From Bacillota bacterium (GTDB taxonomy: Bacteria > Bacillota > SHA-98 > Ch115 > JABLXJ01), in the NCBI GenBank assembly GCA_012839815.1, contig DUMQ01000020.1, positions 1 through 45,399 on the forward strand: 45,399 bases of DNA, given 5' to 3'. The translations under genes were made by a program, and so were the position numbers. The notes beneath the pieces are model-generated. The model had not been told where the DNA came from and ran no database searches. It worked only from the letters and a program-made list of their open reading frames with translations. Shown here piece after piece: positions 26,462-35,226 of this stretch (position 1 is its first letter; every line of letters begins with the position of its first letter).

Positions 26462-27481
26462 ATGGAGAGTAGACCTGTGACCGTAAAAGACAAGGCAATA
26501 TTGGAAGATAGGGCTAAAGATAAGGCAGTATTAAGAAGATCTCTGTTTCGCTCTGATGCCACGCAGAAAATTCTGGCCTTCGCAAGCCTTATAGTGATGT
26601 TTGTCGTGTTTTCGTTGGCGTCGCCGAATTTCGCCAAATTCAACAATATAATTGGTATCTTGCTTGCTACTGCTGTTAACGGCGTGCTGGCTGTGGGTGT
26701 TACTTTTGTGATCATCACCGGCGGCATTGATCTGTCGGTGGGCACGGTTATGACGTTTGCATCGGTAATGACAGGTGTGTTCATCACATTCTGGAAGCTG
26801 CCCATTATCATCGGCGTACTCGGGGGAGTGGCTGCAGGCGCGTTATGTGGTTTCATCAATGGCTCGATAACAGCCAAGATGAAAATCCCGCCTTTCATTG
26901 CTACTCTGGGCATGATGATGATTGCAAAGGGGCTTTCCCTTGTTATTTCCGGTACGAGACCCATTTATTTCATCGATACGCCCGTTTTCAGCAAGATTGC
27001 CATGGGTTCCGTCTTGGGGATTCCCAACGCTGTGCTGGTCTTTTTTGGCGCAGCCATAATCGCAAGTCTCATCCTGACAAAGACGGTGTTGGGAAGGTAC
27101 ACTTTCGCCCTCGGCAGTAACGAAGAAGCTGCCCGCCTCTCCGGTATAAACGTTGATGCCTGGAAGATTGCCATCTACACCCTGGGCGGCATATTTAGCG
27201 GCCTGGCTGGTGTCATGATGGCATCCCGTCTTAACTCTGCACAGCCGGCTCTAGGTCAGGGTTACGAGCTGGAAGCCATTGCCGCAGTTGTTATTGGCGG
27301 CACATCCCTCAGCGGCGGTGAGGGCACTATACTAGGGACGGTAATCGGCGCATTCATCATGAGCGTACTGACAAACGGTTTGCGCATCCTATCAATCCCG
27401 CAAGAATGGCAGACGGTGGTCATCGGTGTTATTGTCATAGCGGCCGTGTATGCGGACATCATCCGCCGTCGGGGGCAGTAA
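26462..27481 (+). CDS. Sugar ABC transporter permease (RbsC-like)
   Basis: Membrane channel subunit of the CUT2 importer, 339 residues with about nine or ten hydrophobic helices. Typical stretches are GVTFVIITGGIDLSVGTVM, the coupling-loop region GSNEEAARLSGINVDAWKI and EAIAAVVIGGTSLSGGEGTI, all strongly conserved in RbsC, XylH and MglC relatives. It starts six bases after the ATPase stop and is followed by the binding protein at 27598. The N-terminal 35 residues are charged and cytoplasmic. Confidence 0.95.
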   Translation: MESRPVTVKDKAILEDRAKDKAVLRRSLFRSDATQKILAFASLIVMFVVFSLASPNFAKFNNIIGILLATAVNGVLAVGVTFVIITGGIDLSVGTVMTFASVMTGVFITFWKLPIIIGVLGGVAAGALCGFINGSITAKMKIPPFIATLGMMMIAKGLSLVISGTRPIYFIDTPVFSKIAMGSVLGIPNAVLVFFGAAIIASLILTKTVLGRYTFALGSNEEAARLSGINVDAWKIAIYTLGGIFSGLAGVMMASRLNSAQPALGQGYELEAIAAVVIGGTSLSGGEGTILGTVIGAFIMSVLTNGLRILSIPQEWQTVVIGVIVIAAVYADIIRRRGQ

Positions 27482-27597
27482 GGCTTAACAGTAACAGTAA
27501 TGCGCAGAATGCGTGGGAGGTGATGATGGCTGGCTATGATCCAATCCTGGAATCCAACATCGGGAATATAGAATAGAACTAGGGAGGGAATGTTATT

Positions 27598-28554
27598 ATG
27601 AAAAAAGCTACAGCCATTCTTGCCACCGTGGTGATCCTGGCGCTTATCTTGACGCTCTTTGGCGGTATGGTGCAGGCGAAGGAAAGAATCTATATTCCTC
27701 TTATCTCTAAGGGATTCCAGCATCAGTTCTGGCAGGCGGTCAAATTAGGTGCTGAAAAAGCTGCAAAAGAATTTGATGTAGACATCACCTTTGAGGGGCC
27801 GGAAAGTGAGTCCCAGGTCGACAAGCAGATCGATATGCTCCAGGCCGCTCTCAGCAAGAAACCCAAAGCCATCGCTTTGGCCGCCCTGGATAGTAAGGCG
27901 GTTATTCCCCTGCTCGAGCAGGCTAAGGCCGCCGGCATCCCCGTCATTGGATTTGACTCCGGCGTAGACAGTGATATTCCAGTTACTACCGCTGCTACCA
28001 ACAACGTTGCCGCCGCCGCACTTGCCGCCGATAAGATGGCTGAGCTTATCGGTTACCAGGGTGAGGTTGCAGTTATCGTGCATGATCAGACCAGCCGCAC
28101 CGGCATCGATCGCCGCGATGGTTTCGTAAATCGCATCAAACAGAAATATCCGAAGATCAAGATCGTCGATATACAGTATGGCGGCGGTGACCACCTCAAA
28201 TCAACCGACCTTGCAAAGGCAATCATCATGGCCCACCCGAATCTCAAGGGCTTCTTCGGTGCCAACGAAGGCTCTGCCATCGGCGTGATCAATGCTGTAA
28301 CCGAAATGAATATGAAGGGTAAGATTGTCGTCATAGGCTATGATTCCGGTAAGCAGCAGATAGCTGCCATCCGTTCGGGGTTGATGGCCGGCGCTATAAC
28401 CCAGAACCCTATCGGCATCGGTTATGAGGCTGTCAAGGCTGCCGTCATGGCCATAAAAGGGCAGAAGCTGCCAAAAGTCATCGATACCGGATTCTTCTGG
28501 TATGACAAGACCAACATCGACTCCCCCCAGATCAAGCCTCTGTTGTACGACTAA
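27598..28554 (+). CDS. Periplasmic-type sugar-binding protein (RbsB-like)
   Basis: Extracytoplasmic substrate-binding protein of the CUT2 importer, 318 residues. A signal peptide (MKKATAILATVVILALIL, ending near MVQAKE) is followed by the mature fold beginning ERIYIPLISKGFQHQFWQA. Conserved segments are DMLQAALSKKPKAIALAALD, IPVIGFDSGVD, HDQTSRTGIDRRDGF and GFFGANEGSAIGVINA. No lipobox Cys is clear, which in a Gram-positive raises the question of how it is retained. The ribosome-binding site is AGGGAGGG. Its last codons and stop are part of an 18-bp tandem duplication (28538-28573), and a strong terminator follows. Confidence 0.94.
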   Translation: MKKATAILATVVILALILTLFGGMVQAKERIYIPLISKGFQHQFWQAVKLGAEKAAKEFDVDITFEGPESESQVDKQIDMLQAALSKKPKAIALAALDSKAVIPLLEQAKAAGIPVIGFDSGVDSDIPVTTAATNNVAAAALAADKMAELIGYQGEVAVIVHDQTSRTGIDRRDGFVNRIKQKYPKIKIVDIQYGGGDHLKSTDLAKAIIMAHPNLKGFFGANEGSAIGVINAVTEMNMKGKIVVIGYDSGKQQIAAIRSGLMAGAITQNPIGIGYEAVKAAVMAIKGQKLPKVIDTGFFWYDKTNIDSPQIKPLLYD

Positions 28555-28573
28555 TCTCTGCTGTACGACTAAT
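28538..28573. repeat. 18-bp tandem duplication over the stop codon
   Basis: CTCTGTTGTACGACTAAT (28538-28555) is followed by the same sequence with one change, C for T (28556-28573). The copy repeats the last codons and TAA of the binding-protein gene, so the protein itself is unaffected. Confidence 0.85.
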
Positions 28574-28606
28574 ATCATCCAACCCCGAGCAAAAAAATGA
28601 GCAAGA

Positions 28607-28645
28607 AAAGAGGCTGCCCGGAGCAATAAGGGCAGCCTCTTTTTG
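28607..28645 (+). terminator. Rho-independent terminator after the CUT2 operon
   Basis: A perfect 13-bp stem, AAAGAGGCTGCCC (28607-28619) pairing with GGGCAGCCTCTTT (28630-28642), encloses a 10-base loop and ends in a T run. It closes the ATPase-permease-binding protein operon and separates it from the LacI gene. The A run on the other side could make it work in both directions. Confidence 0.93.
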
Positions 28646-28758
28646 GATGTCCTTGCGGGACTTCTCAATTAACTTGGTCACCCCAAAATGTTATGAAAAT
28701 TTATGACTTTTTGGAAGGAATAACTGGTCCTATGTAGAATAAGTCTATAGTAAATCAA

Positions 28759-28787
28759 TTGGTTTCATGATAATCGATATTTATATC
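28759..28787 (+). promoter_or_regulatory. Candidate sigma-A promoter for the LacI gene
   Basis: TTGGTT (28759-28764) and TATATC (28782-28787) are 17 bp apart, about 80 bp before the LacI start. A second candidate, TTGGAA (28711-28716) with TAGAAT 18 bp later (28735-28740), lies farther upstream. Both are by eye. Confidence 0.4.
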
Positions 28788-28821
28788 CATATATATAACA
28801 ATAGGTGCACGAATCTCCAAA

Positions 28822-28835
28822 TTAAAACGTTTTTC
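28822..28835. promoter_or_regulatory. Likely LacI-family operator
   Basis: A perfect palindrome AAAACGTTTT (28824-28833) with the central CG that LacI/GalR proteins favour lies about 30 bp before the LacI start and just downstream of the candidate promoter. This placement suits autoregulation and control of the following catabolic genes. No equally good copy was found before 24893 or 32647. Confidence 0.6.
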
Positions 28836-28865
28836 CTATAGATATAGTTCATGTGGTGAAAACAT

Positions 28866-29927
28866 ATGCCAAGTATCGAAGATGTAGCAAAGCTAGCAAG
28901 GGTTTCCCCAGCTACTGTATCTAACGTTTTGAACCAGACGAGGCCAGTCCGTGAGGATACTCGAAAGAGAGTCCTTGAGGCTGTGAAGCGCCTGAATTAC
29001 CGTCCCAATGAAATTGCGCGTAGTCTCAAGAGAAAGAAGACCAAATCCGTAGGGGTTATAGTCCCGTCCATCTCAAACCCATTTTACCCTTCCATCGTGC
29101 GAGGAATTGAGGAGCTTCTCGCTACAAGAGGTTATTCTATTCTCCTTTACAATACGGATCGTGAACGCACGAAGGAATTAAAGGCGATAGAGACGTTTTT
29201 TGAGAAGCAAGTCGACGGGGTGGTATTTGCGAGCGCTTCGCTAGCCATAAACACCTCATATATTACTACCCTTCGAAACAATGGGGTCGCCGTGGTAGCC
29301 TTTGACCAACGGCTCGATGATCCTGGCGTCGACGTGGTCACCGTCGACAATGTTCAGGGCGGCTATATTGGGGCGAGATATCTTATCGAACTGGGTCACT
29401 CACGTATAGCGTTTGTGAGCGGCCCTCTCAGCCGGTTGACTCGAAGGCACCGGTTTGACGGCTATAAAAAGGCTCTAAGCGAGTGCGGGGTGATCTTGAA
29501 TGAGTATCTGCTTCGGATCAGTGTAAATGAAGAAGAGATAGCTAATGGAAACTATGAATTTGAAAATGGGTATCTACAGACCTTGTCGCTCTTGAAACTT
29601 CCACAGCATAAGAGGCCCACAGCGATCTTTGCTATTAACGATCTCACGGCTATAGGGTGTCTAAAGGCCCTTCAAGAAAGTGGGATCGATGTTCCCGGGG
29701 AGATATCGCTCGTAGGATATGATGATATACCTCTTGCAGGTTTTGTCACGCCGGGGTTGACTACCATAGTACAGCCTAAATACGAGATGGGTCGTATCGC
29801 GGCGCAACTGCTTCTTGAGAGGATGGAGGGTAATTATCTGGAGGGCGAGGGCAGGATTAGGGTCTTGGAGCCACGGCTGTCTATCAGGCAATCAACTGCG
29901 CGCGCAGCCTCTCATGCAAGTTTATGA
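28866..29927 (+). CDS. LacI-family transcriptional regulator
   Basis: DNA-binding repressor of 353 residues. The N-terminal helix-turn-helix and hinge read SIEDVAKLARVSPATVSNVL and RLNYRPNEIARSLKRKKTKS. The effector-binding domain begins VGVIVPSISNPFYPSIVRGI and ends with the conserved GYDDIPLAGFVTPGLTTI. It is downstream of a candidate promoter and operator, and its stop is at the start of the isomerase frame. It most likely senses a sugar handled by the isomerase, UroD-like and transaldolase genes that follow, and possibly controls the upstream CUT2 operon. Confidence 0.95.
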   Translation: MPSIEDVAKLARVSPATVSNVLNQTRPVREDTRKRVLEAVKRLNYRPNEIARSLKRKKTKSVGVIVPSISNPFYPSIVRGIEELLATRGYSILLYNTDRERTKELKAIETFFEKQVDGVVFASASLAINTSYITTLRNNGVAVVAFDQRLDDPGVDVVTVDNVQGGYIGARYLIELGHSRIAFVSGPLSRLTRRHRFDGYKKALSECGVILNEYLLRISVNEEEIANGNYEFENGYLQTLSLLKLPQHKRPTAIFAINDLTAIGCLKALQESGIDVPGEISLVGYDDIPLAGFVTPGLTTIVQPKYEMGRIAAQLLLERMEGNYLEGEGRIRVLEPRLSIRQSTARAASHASL

Positions 29928-30013
29928 GTCTATGCCATTTCAGCCTCGTGCGGGAGTATATACAGGATATTCATGCGAGCGTAAATAATCTCGAAAGGGA
30001 TGAAGTTCAGATA

Positions 30014-31423
30014 ATGATTAAACCACGAATCGCCTTGATTTCTTTCGCAGAATCACGAGAGGACATGTTTGAAAAGCGGCGCCACATGTTCGAGGAAGAA
30101 ATCCATAAAGTGAGGAGCCGGCTCTCGCTGGAACATGAGGTTGCTTATCATGGTAAGGTGAATAGCTGGGACACGGTTGACGAAGCTATTAGGGGGGTAC
30201 GAGCGAGCGACGTCGACGTAGCGATTCTTCACCTGCCTATATGGAGCTTTCCGGCGTTAGTCATTTCATGCGCGAGATTGCTTGATGTTCCAGTGCTTCT
30301 CCTGGCGAACGCCCGGGAAGAAACCTCCAGCATAGGTGGGATGCTAGGGGCTGGCGGTGGCCTTGATATGGCCGGCATCCCCCATAAACGAGTTGTTTGC
30401 AACGGCCCCGAAGATAGAGATGCCATCCAGAAGGTAAATGATTTCTGCCGCGCGGCAACTGTGCTTCATAGGTTGCGCGGTCAGAGGTTTGGCTGCTTCG
30501 GGGGCCGGAGTCTAGGCATCTATACTACGGCGGCTAGCCTGGCTACATGGCAAAGGGTATTTGGGGTAGACATAGAACATCTCGACCAGCTTATGATCCA
30601 GCGCGAAGCTGAGAGAATCCCAGATGTCGACGTTGAGCCATATCTTTCTTGGTTTTCAGAAAATGTAAACTGCATCTTGTCCGACGGCATGCCCGAATGG
30701 CGAGAGGCACTCAAGAGACAAATCCGCTCCTATGTTGCAACGAGGCGTCTTATTAAACAAAACAGGCTAGATTTCGTTGGCATCAAGTGCCAGCGAGAGC
30801 TTAGCGACGGTTACGTCCTTCAGTGTTTGAACGTGGCAATGTTGAATGATCCTTATGACCCCGCCCATCCCGCTGACCCTATAGAGCCCACTGTATGCGC
30901 TTGTGAGGCGGATCACGACGGTGCCCTCACTATGCAGATATTAAAGATGATATCAGGTGGCCAGCCGACCAGTCTAATGGATATTCGCCTTAGATCGGCG
31001 GAGGGCCTTCTAGTCTTGGCTAACTGTGGTGCCGCCGCTAGTTTCTTCGCCGCAAGGTCAACTGAAGCAAAAGATAATTGGGGTAGGGTCACTCTCATGC
31101 CCAATGTCTTTGGCTTCGCAGGCGGCTTCACAACACAGTACATCTATGCCCCAGGAAAGGTGACGCTGGCTCGATTATGCCAGAAGGACGGACGATATTG
31201 GATGGCGATTATGGTGGGTAATCTTGTCCTCCCCGAAAGGGGCGAGGTGCCAGGGGTCGTCAAACCCTGGCCTCACGCATTTTTCGAGGCCAACCTGGAC
31301 TTTGAAGAACTATGGGAAACCTATGGTGCTAATCATATTCACGTTGTTTATGGGGATCATGTAGGTGCCCTAGAAGATTTTTGCAGGCTGCTGGGCATCG
31401 AGGCGAGAGTTTACACGCGGTGA
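30014..31423 (+). CDS. L-fucose/L-arabinose isomerase-family protein
   Basis: A ketol-isomerase-like protein of about 469 residues. The start is placed at ATG 30014 (MIKPRIALISFAESREDMF), which matches the family N-terminus; the frame is open to an ATG at 29924 that overlaps the LacI stop and cannot be excluded on coupling grounds. Family signs are DVAILHLPIWSFPALV, the region IKCQRELSDGYVLQ with a candidate metal-binding Glu, CACEADHDGALTMQILKMIS with acidic ligands, and HIHVVYGDHVGALEDFCRLL near the end. It is the first enzyme gene after the regulator. Which sugar it converts is unknown. Confidence 0.85.
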   Translation: MIKPRIALISFAESREDMFEKRRHMFEEEIHKVRSRLSLEHEVAYHGKVNSWDTVDEAIRGVRASDVDVAILHLPIWSFPALVISCARLLDVPVLLLANAREETSSIGGMLGAGGGLDMAGIPHKRVVCNGPEDRDAIQKVNDFCRAATVLHRLRGQRFGCFGGRSLGIYTTAASLATWQRVFGVDIEHLDQLMIQREAERIPDVDVEPYLSWFSENVNCILSDGMPEWREALKRQIRSYVATRRLIKQNRLDFVGIKCQRELSDGYVLQCLNVAMLNDPYDPAHPADPIEPTVCACEADHDGALTMQILKMISGGQPTSLMDIRLRSAEGLLVLANCGAAASFFAARSTEAKDNWGRVTLMPNVFGFAGGFTTQYIYAPGKVTLARLCQKDGRYWMAIMVGNLVLPERGEVPGVVKPWPHAFFEANLDFEELWETYGANHIHVVYGDHVGALEDFCRLLGIEARVYTR

Positions 31424-31524
31424 CCGGATGACGGGATATTCTTGGGCACCGGTGAGCGACCCGGGAGGGATATGCGTTCCGGGAAGCGTCCTGGAAAGCA
31501 AGGCAATATAGTGGAGGGGTATGG

Positions 31525-32565
31525 ATGACTAGAAAGGAACGGGTAATCAGGACCATAAAGCGCGAGCCGGTAGACCGGTTGCCGGTGAATCTGGAGTTTA
31601 CTGTCCCGTTGGCGGAAAGCTTTGTCGCCAGGTTTAAGCTAGATCAGGACTCACTATTTGAGGTTTTGGATAGCCATATTATCTATGCTTATCTTTCCGA
31701 CGAGGTTGACCGCAAGGGAGATATAATCATAGACAACTGGGGAGTTGGTTATGACGCTCGTGAGGGTGCGGCCATCAGGATCCACCCCTTATCGGATAGG
31801 CTTGCATTGAGAAATTATGAGTTCCCCGACCCATGCGAGAAACGACTCATGGAGGGACCCATGGCTACCATAGCAAGATACGGCCGTGATTATTTCGTAG
31901 CTTCATACCAGCGCTGGTTGCTATTTGAGAGGGCATGCTGGTTGCGCGGGGTGGAGAATTTTCTTATGGATATGATAGTTGATCGCCCATTTGCTGAATG
32001 GCTTCTCGATAGGATTACTGAATACCAAGTCGAGGTAGCCCGCAGGTACGTTGCGGCAGGTGTAGACTGCGGTCGCACCGGAGATGATTGGGGTAGTCAG
32101 CTCGGCATGATGTTTTCTCCTGATTTGTGGCGCGAGCTTATCAAGCCACGTCTCAAGAAGGTATGGGATGTTTACCATGATGCTGGCCTACCAGTGATAC
32201 ATCATAGCTGTGGGGATATTCGACCAATCATCCCGGATTTGATTGAATTGGGTCTAGATGTCCTCCATCCCGTGCAGGCCATCATGCCTCGGAAAGAGTT
32301 GAAGCGAGATTTTGGAGCCAGGCTGATCTTATATGGTGGGATTGATACTCAGCATACTATCCCATTTGGTACCCCCGAGGATGTGCGTCGAGAAACGATT
32401 GAGTGTATAGATATCCTGGGGGCTGGTGGCGGGTATATCGTGGGTTTGGGTCATACTTTGACCTCCGAGACCCCGCTGGCTAATGTCAGTGCTCTAATAG
32501 GTGCGGTGCGGGAAAGATTGGGTCTTGCTCAGGATGAGCGATTAATAGCTATGGGAGGGGGGTGA
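31525..32565 (+). CDS. UroD/MtaA-like protein of a sugar operon
   Basis: A 346-residue TIM-barrel protein of the uroporphyrinogen decarboxylase superfamily (COG0407 type). It starts MTRKERVIRTIKREPVDRLP, the hallmark N-terminus, and contains TGDDWGSQLGMMFSPDLWRE, the HxC zinc-type motif in VIHHSCGDIRPIIPDLIELG, LHPVQ and LYGGIDTQHTIPFGTPEDV. True UroD works in haem synthesis, but no haem gene is near; members with the HxC motif include corrinoid methyltransferases such as MtaA. Position between an isomerase and an ABC importer points to a sugar-linked role, unknown at present. GTGGAGGGG lies upstream of the ATG. Confidence 0.87.
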   Translation: MTRKERVIRTIKREPVDRLPVNLEFTVPLAESFVARFKLDQDSLFEVLDSHIIYAYLSDEVDRKGDIIIDNWGVGYDAREGAAIRIHPLSDRLALRNYEFPDPCEKRLMEGPMATIARYGRDYFVASYQRWLLFERACWLRGVENFLMDMIVDRPFAEWLLDRITEYQVEVARRYVAAGVDCGRTGDDWGSQLGMMFSPDLWRELIKPRLKKVWDVYHDAGLPVIHHSCGDIRPIIPDLIELGLDVLHPVQAIMPRKELKRDFGARLILYGGIDTQHTIPFGTPEDVRRETIECIDILGAGGGYIVGLGHTLTSETPLANVSALIGAVRERLGLAQDERLIAMGGG

Positions 32566-32646
32566 TGAATCAGGAAAGGCAGAAAGGCAAAGGGTAGGCC
32601 ATTGATGACCTAATCTGCTTTACTACTCTAAGGGAGGGAAACCCGA

Positions 32647-33966
32647 ATGAAATCAGGTAGATCGTTTCCCGTGATTACGGTCGCAGCTTGCATAATAATG
32701 TTGATCTTGAGTTCTCTCGTGTGTGCAGCGCCCTCGAAGAAACTTACTTTATGGACAGGATACCCTGAAATGGAACCATTTTTTAAGGCTGCCGCCAAGT
32801 GGTATAACGAATTGCACCCGGACGTTACTATTGAGGTTGCTTCGTTCCCTTTGCGGGAAGTAGAGCGGAAGTATGCTGTGAGTTTGCCGACGCGCACCGG
32901 GCCGGACATCGCTGAGTGTCACCTCTACATAGCTCAGATGCACATAGAAAATGGCAGCATACCCCCCAATGATAAGAAGCTCGATAGCTTCTTGAAGAGC
33001 GGAGTATATAACCCTCTCATGGTTTCGGAGAGCACATGGCGCGGTAAGACCTATGGCTTACCGATACTTTTCAGCCTGGATAGCATGCTTTGGAATGTGG
33101 CTATGTTCCATGAGGCAGGGTTTAAGGCCGGCCCTAAGGATTGGGACGAAATGATAAGCATGGCCAGGAAGCTAACTCGATATGACTCCGCTGGCCGGGT
33201 GATACGAAGCGGTCTTGACCTGCGCTTATTTGGAGCTGGAAGTGGAGTGGCAGCGAAGTGGTGGTACTTCTTAAAATCGGCGGGCGGTTCCCTCTTCGAG
33301 GAGGTAAGAGAAGGGAAATATAAAGCCGGCTATGACAACGAGGCTGGGTTTGATACAACTAAGCTGTATGTTGATGGTGTTCACAAATATAAATTTACCT
33401 CCCATGAGATAAAACACGATGTAGAGGCATTTGCAAACGAAGTCTCCGCCATGTTCGTCCGCGAGGCATGGGTCGTAGGGTATATGAGAAAGAATGCCCC
33501 AAAGGTCAAGTTTGATGTTTCTCCCATGCCGGCTTACAAGAAGACCAATGCCTTATATTTCTGGACAAATCTTTATGTAACCAGCAGCTCGAAGTACCCG
33601 GATATAGCTCGTGACTTCCTGATGTTCGTTGCTAATGGGCCTAAGCTTAAAGAACTCGAGAACATCATGTATAACGAGGTTGGCTGGATGCCCCCGAGAA
33701 ACGATGTTCTTAAACGCCACCCCGATATTTATGAAAAGATCCCGCAATATAAGTACTTTAGTATCGTTCCAGACAACTATGAACTATACCCGTACCCGAG
33801 ACTCTCAGTTACAGATGAGGCGTTTACTAAACTCGCTGAGAGGCTGGTTAAGATCTATCAAGACAAAAAATTCGTTGATAATCCTGATGCCTTGCGCACG
33901 GCTATCCATGAGGCAGCAAATGAAACCAATGAAGTGCTAAAAGAAGCAGGTCTATATGCCAAATAA
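32647..33966 (+). CDS. ABC transporter sugar-binding protein (CUT1 type)
   Basis: Extracytoplasmic solute-binding protein of family 1, 439 residues. A signal peptide (about residues 1-28, ending LSSLVCAAPSKK, with a non-canonical Cys) is followed by KLTLWTGYPEMEPFFKAAAK, GPDIAECHLY, WRGKTYGLPILFSLDSMLWN and VSAMFVREAWVVGYM. The family usually binds oligosaccharides. GGGAGGG lies before the ATG. It is followed by two permease genes; no ATPase is encoded, as is common for CUT1 systems in Bacillota, which share an MsmX/UgpC-type ATPase. Confidence 0.93.
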   Translation: MKSGRSFPVITVAACIIMLILSSLVCAAPSKKLTLWTGYPEMEPFFKAAAKWYNELHPDVTIEVASFPLREVERKYAVSLPTRTGPDIAECHLYIAQMHIENGSIPPNDKKLDSFLKSGVYNPLMVSESTWRGKTYGLPILFSLDSMLWNVAMFHEAGFKAGPKDWDEMISMARKLTRYDSAGRVIRSGLDLRLFGAGSGVAAKWWYFLKSAGGSLFEEVREGKYKAGYDNEAGFDTTKLYVDGVHKYKFTSHEIKHDVEAFANEVSAMFVREAWVVGYMRKNAPKVKFDVSPMPAYKKTNALYFWTNLYVTSSSKYPDIARDFLMFVANGPKLKELENIMYNEVGWMPPRNDVLKRHPDIYEKIPQYKYFSIVPDNYELYPYPRLSVTDEAFTKLAERLVKIYQDKKFVDNPDALRTAIHEAANETNEVLKEAGLYAK

Positions 33967-34091
33967 GCAGGCCTGACAGCGAGGACTGGCCGGTATCCTC
34001 TCATTTGAGAGCTTGAAGCCGGGTTGATGGAAAAAGATAATGCGTCCAGGGTTGCCGTCAAGACCTTCTTTCCTTGGCGGTAACCCGCCCC

Positions 34092-34130
34092 GCATAAATA
34101 TTAGTCTCACCAGCATAAATATTAGTCTCA
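34092..34130. repeat. 18-bp direct repeat before the first permease
   Basis: GCATAAATATTAGTCTCA occurs at 34092-34109 and again at 34113-34130, three bases apart. It lies between the binding-protein gene and the permease ribosome-binding site and could be a duplicated operator or a slippage product. Confidence 0.8.
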
Positions 34131-34141
34131 AAGGAGCAAGA

Positions 34142-35068
34142 ATGAGCATGGAACGGGTACGACGGAATATGCGAGTGCCCATAACCAGGCGCCTCGTGTG
34201 GCCGCAAGTATTCTACTGTATCGTGGTTCTAGTCCCGGTTACGATTCTTTATTTAGTGATACGAATCATTCCTATCATTCAGACTATCTGGATGAGCTTT
34301 CATAAGTGGGATCTTGTGAGACCCCTTCATCCGTTCATCGGGCTTGATAATTACGTTAAACTCTTCAATGATCGACTCTTCCTCGACGCCCTCCGCAATA
34401 CTACGGTCTTTGCTATAGTGTCAGTTATCGTAACGTTGGCAATTGCTCTTATGATAGCGCTGATGTTGGAAAAGAGTATGAAATGGAAGATAGATGCAGT
34501 CTATAAAATGTTGTTTTTCCTCCCCGTGGTCCCGACCCTTGTTCCAGTCTCAGTAGTCTGGAAATGGATTTATGATCCTACTTATGGGTTGCTAAACTAC
34601 CTAGTCGGCATATTCGGCATCAAACCTCAGGGCTGGCTTATCAATCCCAAGCTTGCCCTGTGGTCAATCATCCTGATGAGCGTATGGAAAGGTATCGGCT
34701 ATTATATGATCCTCTTTCTTGTCGGCCTCAAGGAGATTTCATTGGAACTCTACGAAGCCGCCAGTATCGACGGGGCTGGCACCTTGCAACGAATTAGGTA
34801 TGTCACCCTTCCACTGCTGCGTCCCATAATACTCTTCAATCTCGTCATCGCTACCATGACGGCCTATAATGTGTTTGCCCTGGTTTATGTCATGACCATG
34901 GGAGAGCAGGGAGCGCCGGCAAACCCTGTACGCGTGATCGTCTTTGATATGTACGAGAATGGCTTCCGGTACCTTAAGATGGGATATGCATCTGCAGAGG
35001 CTACGATCTTATTGATTATTGTCTCCATCCTGACCTTTTTGGAGTTTCGTTCCGTACGCTCTCGATAG
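34142..35068 (+). CDS. Sugar ABC transporter permease (MalF/UgpA-like)
   Basis: Membrane subunit of the CUT1 importer, 308 residues with six main hydrophobic helices. The start is ATG 34142, eight bases after AAAGGAG; a longer frame to 34040 would run through the direct repeats. The EAA loop that docks on the ATPase reads EAASIDGAGTLQRIRYVTLP, and a typical N-terminal part is PIIQTIWMSFHKWDL. The next permease follows after 158 bp. Confidence 0.93.
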   Translation: MSMERVRRNMRVPITRRLVWPQVFYCIVVLVPVTILYLVIRIIPIIQTIWMSFHKWDLVRPLHPFIGLDNYVKLFNDRLFLDALRNTTVFAIVSVIVTLAIALMIALMLEKSMKWKIDAVYKMLFFLPVVPTLVPVSVVWKWIYDPTYGLLNYLVGIFGIKPQGWLINPKLALWSIILMSVWKGIGYYMILFLVGLKEISLELYEAASIDGAGTLQRIRYVTLPLLRPIILFNLVIATMTAYNVFALVYVMTMGEQGAPANPVRVIVFDMYENGFRYLKMGYASAEATILLIIVSILTFLEFRSVRSR

Positions 35069-35226
35069 TCGCCGAATTCCATGCCCATCGTTGCAACGCT
35101 GTTATGCTAACCACCCAGTGGGTACTACACGGGGCTCCATATGGTCCTCTGGTTTTAGTCCCATAAGATCCTTTACGTATACTAAATCAACTGATCAAGA
35201 GGTGGCTTGGGAGGGAATTTCAAATC

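Noticed and set aside
31525-32565. Haem biosynthesis hemE
   Set aside because: The family is right but the HxC motif, the sugar-operon setting and the absence of other haem genes argue against true uroporphyrinogen decarboxylase.
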